Origin: Ulota crispa
Taxonomy: Eukaryota > Streptophyta > Bryopsida > Orthotrichales > Orthotrichaceae
Assembly: GCA_963920765.1 (NCBI GenBank)
Contig: OY987251.1
Span: 13,209,219 to 13,273,218 of the forward strand
Direction: 5' to 3'
DNA length: 64,000 bases
Position numbers and translations under genes: made by a program. Shown one piece after another: positions 10,764-21,600 of the stretch. The notes below the pieces were generated by a model. It saw only the letters and a list, made by a program, of their open reading frames with translations, was not told the DNA's origin and searched no databases. Every line of letters starts with the position of its first letter. Within the stretch, counting starts at the first letter, position 1.

Positions 10764-12197
10764 AACAACCACATGAGTTGTTCATAGCACTCCTCAATAA
10801 GTGAAACTCTTGGTAATTAGGTCTTGAGATAAAAGTCACAAAAAAAAATTAAAGTTATCAATTGTCAAAAAAAAGGTTATTAACATTCAAAGTTGGCAAT
10901 TACATGACATTTTAAACCAAGAATTTGTTGGTTTATGGTGTCTTTGTACTTCTAGTAAATTTTGTAGAGTCATGAGTCTTTGGACAGTGTAAAGAGAATC
11001 TTTGTTACAACTCATGGATGGAGAGATCTTCTTGTAATGATAGTTATCCGATTTTATTTTATTTTTTGTTTTTTCATTGATTAGGTGGTACTCATCCTAG
11101 AATGCATACATGTAACGAAATAAAGGGAAATTTGGATAGATATGTGTATGTATGTTTATTTGTGAAATAAGCCAATGTACGGTTACTTTTGTCCAAATTT
11201 TGGTGCACCTAATGTTTCTAAAAGAGGGGGACTGACTATTTCATGCATTTTTCACTAAGCTTTGTTAATATCTAGGTAGCTAGTGTCAAAACCAGAAGAA
11301 GATTTTCTTCAACACATGTATTATCCTTCATGCAAAGGCATAAAACAAGCAACTAATTGAAAGGATAGCTACCCAATTTAAAAACCTATAAAAAGAAAAT
11401 TAGTTTTGTTTTGTGTACCGTCAATCATCCTTTATATGATCTATTATCATTGGAAAAAATTAAACCTTGCTGAACAATTGTCACAATATTCATAAATATA
11501 AGATTTCCATTTTTATTGTACTCATGTAAATGCCGTGTGAGTAAACAAACCAAACAACACACATTACAAATATTACATTGTTTTACACGTAAGGTATTGC
11601 ATAAAAGTACGTTAATTTATAAGACATTTGGGACTAGGGACTTTGAGCTAGGGAGGTTCACATACAACTCCAACAAACCCATTCCTCCCTTTTCACAATT
11701 GATTGTTTTTGCCAATTAAGAAATGTCTCTAATATGCTAAACACATCCATAGTCCCATAGGTCCAACTGCATTTTTAATGTTTTGATTGTTGTTACAAAG
11801 TGTAAGGAATGAATTCAAGCACATCTTTAGATTAGATTCACTTTGCTAAAATCAAGTGTGAATCAACCATAGTGTAAACAAATGTCTATGAACTATTGTA
11901 ACCACACAAAAAAAACATTCATTCATGGGTTCCAAAATAAATGAAGAAGCCAATATTTACATTGAACATTGTGTGCTTTTAATGTTAGAATGGAAAAATT
12001 AGTATAGTGCAAGACACCATAGACTAACAGATTTTGATTGTATATGTCAAATAGTTGTCAATTTTGAATGCCAATAACTAACAACTCCAAAATTTGATCT
12101 CATAACTTTTATCCTCAGACCTTTCCTAAAACCTTGCCTATAGTTACAAAGAGTTTCAACTTATTGAGGGGTGTTATGAACAACTCATATGGTTGTT
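10764..12197. mobile_element. 1.4-kb non-autonomous DNA transposon with TIRs of more than 40 bp
   Basis: The left end ACAACCACATGAGTTGTTCA continues through CACTCCTCAATAAG. The right end is its reverse complement (CTTATTGAGGGGTGTTATGA through ATATGGTTGT). Similarity continues inward through the GAAACTCT and ATAAAAGT segments. No open frame resembles a transposase. TA/TTA flanks make the exact ends ambiguous by one or two bases. Confidence 0.75.
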
Positions 12198-12697
12198 AGA
12201 TTTTAGTAGCTTTATGAGGTCTTGCACCATAGGACACAACAAAAGTGGTGTGTACCTTGAAACATGGCCTTCTCTCAACGTCCTAATTGCACCAAGACAA
12301 CAAAATCTATCACCCATCTCCTTGACATGAGTACCAACTTTTCAATCTTTAAAGAGGTGTTAGAGAGAACACCACATAGCAAGTTTCATCCAATAATGCT
12401 AACGTCTACATAAAAAAATGGAAGTGGTACTCCAAAACCCATTATTGTAAGGACATAATTGTTTGAACAAGCTTCAAAGCGAAGGAAACACTAACAAGAG
12501 AATGCAAGATCTTCCGGGAAGGAATATTTGCATGAAAAAACAGCAAAAATCGAATGTTCTTGAAATTAGAATATGTTCTTAAGTACTACACAAAGTCACT
12601 TGCGAAAGTCAGTTTTCAAGGCCACTATTTTTTTCTGCAAGTGCCTTCTAAGCTTGGCTCTCCTTTTGGCCACAGCATTTGTTGAAGGTTGTACAAC
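12198..12697. other. 3' flank of APT
   Basis: It should contain the APT 3' UTR and terminator. No further gene is visible. Confidence 0.5.
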
Positions 12698-15600
12698 TTA
12701 CTCGCCCTCGTACTCCACTAAAATGTACAATGGCTGACCGCCCAACTTCTCACGGCCCTGTAATAGCACATACCCCCAACATCCTTAGTCTAAGTAAACC
12801 TCAAGCATACCCTTCTGCAAAAAGCTACATTATCCCTTCATATGTAATTCATTTGCATGTGTAAACACAAATGTCATATTCTTTTTAGAATTATTGAACC
12901 CTTGAGTTTGGAAAGGTTTATAGTAAAGACTACATACAAGTAGATCTTTCAATAGCTGAAGGCAATCTAATGAAGCCTGGAGCTTAACCCTTAAACATTT
13001 AATAGACCCTTTGCAACCAGAACAATATACAGTATTTTTCTTGTATTTGGAATGAATTCAAACCTTTACTACATTTGAGATCAACAAGGGCAACAAAGAA
13101 GTTGGAATATAAATCAATGCAGTTCTAATGAGCTATTTGAGATGTCAGATTAAAACTTCTTGTTGGTAGCAAATGCCAATTATATGGCAACGTATCTACT
13201 ATGCCTATATGACATTTAGGGGTTAAATTGAAAGAATAACCAAAGGCAATCTTATGAAGCCTAGAGCTTTTACTAAAGTGTCCTGTATTTCATTTTATAC
13301 ACACAGGTGTTTGTAATACAAGTGAAGGGATAACATTTACATTATGTTTTGTTGTAAAGTCGCTATCCCAGCTGATTCAAGGTCAAGCAATCCATGTAAA
13401 AAGCAAAAAGCAATACCTTCAGGTCGACAAGCTCAACCAGGCATGCACACTCCACAATCTCTGCTTCAATTTGCTCTGCAGAACAAAAAGGTGAAAATGT
13501 TCGATCAGGTCAGAGCGTTTCAAAAGATTTAGGAGCATTGCACAGGTAAAAGCCTAAATTACAAGGAAGTTCTACACCTTGATTAGTGCAAACATCATTT
13601 TCTATTCACTGTACCTTGTTCAATATCAACTACATTAGTCCAAACGAAAGGAGGCACTTATACAGCTCCTCTATGGCAAACGAAACACGAGGTAAAGTCG
13701 GGGACAAAAATATTCATTCTTGTAAGGCAAAATATAAGTTGGAGTTGGGGACAAATAAATAAAAGATTCATTAATTACTCACTCAAACCCTTTCCAAACA
13801 ATCAATTCTTGACCAAATTTAAAACGGTTGGGAAAAGAGAACAAAAGGCCGTTAGTTTTTTTGAGATGTGGAGTACTGCTCCACCATGCCTTAAACCCTT
13901 AAATATCTGAAAGACCCTTTGCAGCCAATACAATACAAGGTATTTTTCTTGTATTTGGAATGGATTTAGACCACCTTTATTACATTTGAGATCAACAAAG
14001 AAGTTGGAATATAGATCAATGCGGCTCTAGTGAGCTATTTGAGATCCCAAACTGCAATTTCTTGTTGGTAGCAAATGTCATTTATACAACAACGTATCTA
14101 CTATACCTGTGAGACGTTTAAGGGTTAACCCTAAACCACATGCAATTTTGCACCTAAAAATCTCCCAATAAGTATGCCATGCTCATCAACGTCCACCCGT
14201 AGTGATCCCAAATATGATTTTCACTTTTAGCACAAGTGGCTAAAAACACTGCTAAAAAGCTAAATTTTCAAATTTAACACTGGAAGGTTTACATTTTTTT
14301 TAGCTGCATGAAAATTTTGTTAGCAATCCTGCGAATTTTAGAATTTTAGCCAGTTTAAAGAACGCTGTTGTCCACTGTCACCATTTTGGCTCTAAACCCG
14401 CTCTCCACCTCAAATGCATCACTACATGAAATGAAATATTTGAAACTTGCCATCCGGGCCTTGCATGTGATATTGATTCAAATTTCAAGCTTGTTGCTTT
14501 GACTTATGAAATTGCCGAATACAAAAACGAGGTTTGGAATCACAAAAAAACTAGAAAAATCTGCTACAAGTGAAATTTTTGAGAGATGGATAGAAAATGA
14601 GGGGGAGCGGGGGGGGAGTAAAACCGAGTAATTTGATGGCAGCTCCAAGAGTTCCTCCAGTAGCAATCAAGTCGTCAACAACAACAACACGCTCCTTCTT
14701 CTCGATTGCTCCGACGTGCATCTCAATGCAATCCGTTCCGTACTCTAGACTGTATTCCTGTCTGATCACCGGACCTACATCATGTGGAAAACACAACATA
14801 CATCTTGTAAAGGGCACATTTTGCGGTCTTGTTATTGTTGAGTCCTTTCACGGAGACATTAAGGGTAGTCACACCTTCTCCAAGACGGAAACTTTTGTGA
14901 AGAATGAGAGGTTTAGTAGTGGAAATAGGAGCCAATAGGAGTACTTCTCCATGAAGAAGGTGTGACTTCCCTTTTGTGGGTGGTGGAGAATGGAGTATGG
15001 TTAAAGCCAGAGAAGAGACCAGGAGGAGCGACGGCTAAAAAGGGAAAAGCAATAGTTAAACAACAATTGTGAAAAAGAGAAAAGCAAGCATGAAAAGTTT
15101 GCATGCAAAGATTTTTTCATCCCATTCTTCTCCTCCGGAAGTGAAGAGAAAAAAATCTCATTCTTCACATAATGGGGTCTCCAAAAATCAAGGAGAGATT
15201 GCCATGCCCCCATTATCTAAAGATTGAGAATTGGGTGAAGAAGGTGTGACTACCCCTATTTTTCTATAAGGTCGTCCCATCCAACGTCTCATCCAACTGT
15301 CAGTATCTTTACGTTGGGCAAGGGTATGTTCACACTTGGTGTTAGGAGGGGTATTAGCAAACAAGAATGCATTCTAAAGGTGTGTCCAAATGCATCTAAT
15401 TATCCTTAGCTACTACCACTCTTAACACCAAGTGTGAACATGCCCTAAATCACCCAAGCTCAAGCTTTGGAGATAAGCTGTTAGCAAGTTTAAGCTTCCC
15501 AGCTTTCAGGCAGCTTATTTCTCACACTACCTTCGCTTCAGAGACTTACCCTATACACAAGACAGAGAATTCTAATAAAAAAACCTCATCCTCATCCTCA

Positions 15601-17390
15601 TCCTCATCCCAGCTTCTGTACTGACCTCCGTTTACAACAGCAACTCAGTTACTGATACGTTTGTTTGGCCTTCAATTTGAAATTGCATACAAAATTTCAT
15701 ACACAGTGATAAAAAAAAAGTTTGATTTAAAAAAGAGTTTGGCTCTTGTACTTGTATTGATCTTTGTACTGTACTCTAGAATGGTGACCTCATAAAACCC
15801 AAACTCCGTGTTTATGTTGAAATGCTTACGGTGGCGCATAAACCCTGATTTCTACCTTACACCAGTGCACAAAACTGCTAAACCCTAATTAGGATTGGAG
15901 TGGGGCAAACAGTACCTGGGAGTTTGCGAGGCTTGCGCATCGGCACGAACTTGGCACCGATCGCAAGAGCGATGGGAGGTCCGAAGATGAACCCACGCGC
16001 TTCAACACCTGCAGACCAGAAGTACACACCAAATTCATCCCCTTAAACCCTAGATTGCAAAATTCTCTGCACCCCAGACGTATTCATCGTTCACGGGGAC
16101 CTTGTCAAACCCTAAATCGCAAATTCTCTGCACTCAAGAAGGGTTCATTGATGTATTGAAGGAGCTTGTTAAACCCTAGATTGCAAACTCTCTGCACTCC
16201 AGAGGTGTTCATCGTACGAGGACCTTATGAAACCCTAACCTTGCACATTCTCTGAACTCTAGAAAGGTTCGTTGTTTCGAAGGAGCTTGTTAAACCCTAA
16301 ATGAGAATTCTATGTACTCCAGAGGCATTCATAGTTAATAAGGACCTTATCAAACCCTTACTTGCAAATTCTCTGCACTCCAGGAGGGTGTTTGTTTTGC
16401 AGGAGCTTGTTAAACCCTAGATTGCAAAACTCTCTGCATTCCAGAGGTATTCATCGGTCACGAGGACCTCATCAAACCCTAACTTACAAATTTTCTGCAC
16501 TCCAGAAAGGTGCGTTGTTGTTTTAAAAGAAGCTTGTTAAACCCTAAACTGCAAATTCTCTGAACTCCAGAAGGGTTCGTTGTTTTGAACGAGCTTGTGA
16601 AACCCTAGATTGCAAAACTCTCTGCACTCCAGACTTATTCATCGTTCACGAGGACCTTAAAAAATCCAAAATTGCAAATTCTCTGCACTCCAGAAGAGTT
16701 CGTTGTTGTTTTGAAGGAGCTTGTCAAACCCTAAATTGCAAATTTCTCTGAACTCCATACTTATTCATCGTTTACGAGGACCTTATCAAACCCTAAGTTG
16801 CAAATTCTCTACACTCCAGAAGGGTGTTTTGTTTTGAAGGAGCTTTTTAAACCCTAGATTGCAAAATTCTCTGAATTCCAGAGGTATTCATCGTTCATGA
16901 GGACCGTAGAAAACCCTAACTTGCAAATTCCTCTGCACTCCAGAAGGGTTCGTTGCTTTGAAGGAGCTTGTTAAACCCTAAATTGCAAAATTCTCTACAC
17001 TCTAGAAGGGTTCGTTGTTTCGAAGGAGCTTACCCACAATGACGTCGACCTTCTGGTCTCGGTACCGCTCCACAAAGATATCAATAGTGTCTTTAAACGC
17101 CTTGTGATCCAACAGCAACGTCGTCACATCCCGGAACATAATCCCTGCACACAACGCAACAATTAACATCTCATCTAAATACCAACGCTTCACCAAAAAC
17201 TCTACAAAAAAGTTGGTTTACAAAGCATTGCAATGAGCCAATTGTTTAAACATAACCCGGAAATGCAAGGACGGAGATTGTTGTGGGCGGAATTGGCAAA
17301 ACGTTTACCCTTGTGAGGGAAGTCGGGAATGCAGCGGATGCTGTCCGAGATGTACTGAATCCGCGCATCACCACTCTTGGTAGCCGACAT
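12698..17390 (-). CDS. APT: Adenine phosphoribosyltransferase (complete, six exons)
   Basis: This enzyme converts adenine and PRPP to AMP in purine salvage, and in plants it also acts on cytokinin bases. Complement exons are 17,309-17,390, 17,034-17,144, 15,916-16,008, 14,625-14,774, 13,417-13,475 and 12,698-12,757. All junctions are GT-AG and in phase, totalling 555 nt (184 residues plus TAA), close to the usual size of the cytosolic plant enzyme. Key motifs are PDFPHKGIMFRD (residues about 23-34), [25 protein letters not shown] and EYSLEYGTD, then the PRPP-binding loop [13 protein letters not shown] (125-137), VECACLVEL and the closing [15 protein letters not shown]. The start ATG (17,388-17,390) gives MSATKSGD, with no room for a transit peptide, so a cytosolic isoform is inferred. 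The gene is head-to-head with the ferroportin gene, 1.3 kb apart. MITEs fill several introns, and intron 2 is a tandem-repeat array. Confidence 0.95.
12987..13222. mobile_element. Harbinger/Tourist-like MITE, family H, copy 2
   Basis: Its ends are ACCCTTAAACATTT and GACATTTAGGGG, flanked by TTA on both sides. It is inverted relative to copy 1 and sits in the last APT intron. Confidence 0.8.
13895..14125. mobile_element. Harbinger/Tourist-like MITE, family H, copy 3
   Basis: Its ends ACCCTTAAATAT and GTTTAAGGGT are flanked by TAA. The interior is over 85% alike by eye to copy 2. It lies in the APT intron between exons 13,417-13,475 and 14,625-14,774. Confidence 0.8.
14862..15257. mobile_element. 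MITE, AGGGGTAGTCACACC family, copy 2
   Basis: The ends AGGGTAGTCACACCTTCTCC and GAAGGTGTGACTACCCCT match the element at 2704-3134, as do the subterminal blocks. It lies in the APT intron 14,775-15,915. Confidence 0.8.
15321..15445. mobile_element. Small 125-bp MITE
   Basis: About 25 bp of near-perfect terminal inverted repeat reads AGGGTATGTTCACACTTGG at the left and CCAAGTGTGAACATGCCCT at the right. It lies in the same APT intron as the previous element. Confidence 0.75.
16009..17033 (-). repeat. Telo-box minisatellite filling APT intron 2 (about 16 x 62 bp)
   Basis: About 16 units of about 62 bp each contain AAACCCTA (a plant telo-box) and ATTCTCTGCACTCCAGA. Two unit types alternate: one with GAAGGAGCTTGTT, the other with TTCATCG...ACGAGGACCTTATC, giving a dimer of about 124 bp. 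On the coding strand the repeat reads AACAAGCTCCTTC. The real donor of this intron reads GTAAGCTCCTTC, so the first unit runs directly into the splice site. Confidence 0.85.
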
Positions 17391-17472
17391 CCTGGCTTCT
17401 CTCTCTTGTCCAACCCTAATCTCTACACAAAGAAAAGCAGCCCAAAGATTATAACACCAGCATTTGTTAGAA

Positions 17473-17798
17473 GGGAAAAATTCATGGATACCCCTGAAGT
17501 TTGCAATATTTTCATAGATACCCCTGCTTTTTTCAGAAATATCACAAATACCCTTGTACCAAAAATATTAAGCGTTTGTTTTGTTGTGCAACATATCACT
17601 TCCTTCTCCCTTTGTGGGTACACTACGTCTTTCTTGTTATGCGTGCACACGAAGGAAGAAGGAAGAAGGGAAGTAGCATGCACAACAAAACAAGCACCTA
17701 AATTTTTGGTACAAGGGTATTTGTGATATTTTAAAAAAAAAGCATGAGTATCTATGAAAATATTGCAAACTTCCAGGGTATCCATGAAATTTTCTCTT
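17473..17798. mobile_element. Palindromic foldback MITE, copy 4, with 9-bp flanking duplication
   Basis: It has the standard arms. The flanks TTGTTAGAA and TTATTAGAA match at 8 of 9 bases, pointing to a 9-bp target-site duplication as made by Mutator-like transposases. The element starts about 80 bp upstream of the APT start codon, so it is in or next to the APT promoter or 5' UTR. Confidence 0.8.
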
Positions 17799-18330
17799 AT
17801 TAGAAACATAACGGAGAAAGAGAATCAGGTACTGTAACGTCACTAGAAATCGTCAAGCTTGATATGCATAAAATTCGCACAAATGCCACCAGGAGTAAGA
17901 GAAGAGAAAGACCTTGTGAATGACGAAGGGCGAGATGAAGGTGGTGGTGGTGGTGATGGTGATGATGAAGAGCACTAAGCTGCGAGATGCGTTGAGAGTG
18001 CACACCAGCAGCAGCAGTCACAGTCCACAAACCACGGTCACGCAAAAGTGCTTGAGTTGGTTGAAAGCTGACCTGGTGAAACATAACGACAAATCTGGCA
18101 AAATCCCTGGGAAAATCAAATCCCTGGTAAAATCCAAAAAGGGTCTCAGTTGAGATCCATTTTCAGCAGAAAAAACCCCAAAAAGGGCATCTTTGTGATT
18201 GAAGGTTTGAGACCACGGTCATAGGTCTCATCCGGAGCGCGGTAGTGCAGTAGTGACTAGTGCGTACTCTTTGACTGCATGACGCCGGTGTTTGTTCTCC
18301 AGATTCCGCTTGTGGGCCTGCATGATTTGG

Positions 18331-18617
18331 GAGAGAAAGTTGTTTTAGACGTAGAATTAGGGCTTTTCCTGTGATTTCAATGTTGCTGTAGGAAATTTTG
18401 AAATTCAAATCACAGCTACTCTGATTTACTAAACCTGTGATGACGACTGGATTTCCTGGTAATAATGTACTCAAATTCCGTCATGATTTGTGAGAAAGTT
18501 ATCTCTGGCGGAGAATTAGGGCTTTTCCTGTAATTTCAATGTTGCTGTAGGAAAGCTTGAAATTCAAATCAGAGTTACTTTGATTTGTACTTCCTGGTAG
18601 TCATGTACTCAAATTCC
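18331..18617. repeat. Tandem duplication upstream of ferroportin
   Basis: Two copies of about 130-150 bp share GAATTAGGGCTTTTCCTG, ATTTCAATGTTGCTGTAGGA and ATGTACTCAAATTCC. They end about 70 bp before the ferroportin ATG, so they probably cover the proximal promoter and 5' UTR. Confidence 0.7.
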
Positions 18618-18688
18618 TTCCTCGGAAAGGACAAATTTCTTCGAGGCGTTATGCAGCTGTCTTTTTGAATTTGCTGAAAAATCCGGCC

Positions 18689-21600
18689 ATGGAGGAGATT
18701 CAACGCGCGCATTCTGCAGCTCCCATGGCGGAGATTCCCACGCAGAGCGATTCAAATTTTGAATTCGAGTTGGCGGGTGGTGTCGACGACGTCGCCACCA
18801 AGGCGCCTTTGTTGCACAACCTGGTTCGCTGTCTGTATTGGAGTCATTTTCTGTCTCGCTGGGGAGACAGGTACTACTCCCTCTGTCCCTCTAAAAAGCT
18901 CCAAATCAGACACATTTCTTTGTACCACTAAAAAGCTCCCTTTTTGCTGATTTCAAGCGCTGAGAAAGCTTTTGCCATGTTCAATGATCTTATGGGTGCA
19001 AGTTAAACGATTAGAGAGCATTCCTCTCCTAGCAGCAAGCTTGGCTTTTGCCCATATGAGGTACCATTGTTGCTACTAATCTTTCAATTATCAAAAATAA
19101 GGAGCTGGCAGCATGCACAAATATGGTACTTTTTGCATGGAATTTGGGTGCCCAAATGGTGACATCAAAGCTGAAGATTTTGCATACATCTGATATAAAT
19201 GGTATATTGATTCTAGAATGCATGTGTCACTAGCACAAAAGATTAAAAACACAGTTAGTATTTTGCAAGGAAGCTTTTTGGACGTTTTTAGAGGGACAGA
19301 GGGAGTAACTAACTACCATTCCCGCCCAACTTTTCAAGCTCTTCATTTCAAAAATTTGTGCTCAAGCAAGTTTTTGTATGTCTTCTTCTTCTTGATTTTG
19401 TAAAGACTTTTTCCATGAGACGGTTTTTAACTAATTCCGTCTTGGGGATGTCGCTTTGGCAGGATGTGGGAGTTTGCAGTGGGATTACTGATGCTGCAAC
19501 TTTGGCCGAATTCATTGCTGCTGGTGGCCATCTATGGCCTCGTGGAAACCGCTGCCGTGGCTACGCTTGGCGTTCTGGTTGGAGAACTCGTGGATACGTT
19601 GCCTCGACTGCAGGTGGGTATCGATTCTGCTCCACCTTTTCTTTTGTCGTGTTTTTTTTTCATTTTGATAATACTGCAGGTTTTATCTACCAGGAGGAAT
19701 GTTGAAGTAAAATGTACGAAAAAAATCCTTGTCTGAAGCAAATTTTTTGCTTTTTTTTTTTTTTTTTTTCAGGTACAATATTCCCATCAGTGTTGAGCAT
19801 GCTCATGTAACTACACTTTTTACTCAAACTTTGATCAAAACCTAAATGTTACAGAACAGGATAGATTCATCAGTCATAAATCAGTGTTACCAATCACTGT
19901 TACTTCAACACACAAAAAATCATCAACATGAAGAGAATATTATGAATCTACAAGTTTAGGTACTTGTTGTATCAATGCTGATCCTCTGCTAAAAGAACTT
20001 AATGTAAACCACTTTATGCATATATCCTTCTCTCTTCTCTTGGTCCTTTGTTAAAAGTACTTGGTATAAACCACTTTACGCATGTAGCCCTCTGTCCCTT
20101 ATTGGTCCTCCGTTAAAAGGGTAAATGGGTCACTAGAAGTTACACCACAATACTCTCTCATGCAATTAGAATGAGCGTCTCAAAAGGATGTATTCTTTTA
20201 TATATATAGATTTTGCATCTACTTAACATTGCAAAACTTTGTCAGTCTCTTGTGACGATGTTTTGAGTTAAACTCTTATGTCTTTAGAAGAATTATGGAC
20301 TATGAAGGCAAAGTGACCATGGTGATTGGGATATTCTTATGTCTTCCACTTCCTCTAAAACTAAAGCATCACGATGGGGGGCCCAAGATTAGCAAAAACT
20401 CACAATTTCTCTGGTTTTAATTTCTGGACTTTAGACAGTCCAAAATTAGTTAAGTTTGGCATTTTTTCTATTCTGGTCATGTACTGAGGATGTGGTATAT
20501 GGATGGGTGGGTGTGTTGAATGCTTTGTTCAAATTTCCAGACAGTTCAGCTTTCATTGGGGATACAGAATGGATCTGTGGCAGCAGCTGCTTTGGGAATC
20601 GTCTTACTCTTTCTCTATCCCGGGGCTTCTTCATCAGGAGCTTCTGGCACTTTTATAATGCTGGTTGGTGTTGTCAATGCGTTCGGTGCAACCAGTGCGC
20701 TCTCAGGCATGGCCATGGATATCGTGGTGGAGCGTGATTGGTACAACTCCTACAACTCTTGAAACTCCTGAAACTCTGGTGAATTAGTAAAGGGGAAATT
20801 TCATGGATATCCCTGAAATTTGCAATAATTTCATAGATACCCCTGCTTTTTCAGAAATTTCACAAATACTCTTGGCCCAAAATTATCAAGCGTCTTTTTT
20901 TGTTGTGCACGCTACTTCCCTTCTTCCTTTGTGCACATACTACTTCTTTTTGTTATGCGTGCAGACAAAGAAAGAAAGGAAGTGGCCTGCACAACAAAAA
21001 AAGCCTGAAAATTTTGGCCCAAGGGTATTTGTGAAATTTCTGAAAAAGCAGGGGCATCTATGAAATTATTGCAAACTTCAGGGGTATCCATGAAATTTTT
21101 CCAATGGTAAACTATCCGAAATGAACTGGTTCCAATAATTTTGGTCGTTTCAAAAAAATTCTTGGTTTTGACGACTACATCATCATGCATCCGCTTTTTT
21201 CTGGTGTTTTTTTGATGCAGGGTGGTTTTGATTGCTGAGAAGCAGGGGACAGGGTTTTTGACACAACTGAATGCAGTAATGCGCCGCATTGACCTAACTT
21301 GCAAGCTCTTAGCTCCAGTAGCTGTTGGTTTTATGATGAGCTCGGTTTCAATGCTTGCAAGTGCTGTTATGATCGCTGTGTGGAATGTCACCTCGGTAGG
21401 GGTGGAGTATTGGCTTCTCCATCATGTGTACATGGCCATGCCTGCCTTACAACAGAAACGTACTGTAACACCAGCATCTAAAAGTCATGCCATTAGTGAA
21501 GAGGAATTGAGCATTTTACAATCAGGCAATACCATTCAGGTATTTGGCACATTGTCACTGTAAGTTTCTTTATTTTGTTAATTTTTTCTTTTTTGTTCTT

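Larger units (their letters stand above)
17391..18688. promoter_or_regulatory. Divergent intergenic/promoter region between APT and ferroportin
   Basis: The interval separates two head-to-head start codons by 1.3 kb. It holds palindromic MITE copy 4, a GGT/GAT trinucleotide stretch (about 17,939-17,967), and a partial tandem duplication (about 18,331-18,480 and 18,489-18,617). I see no confident TATA box for either gene. Confidence 0.55.
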
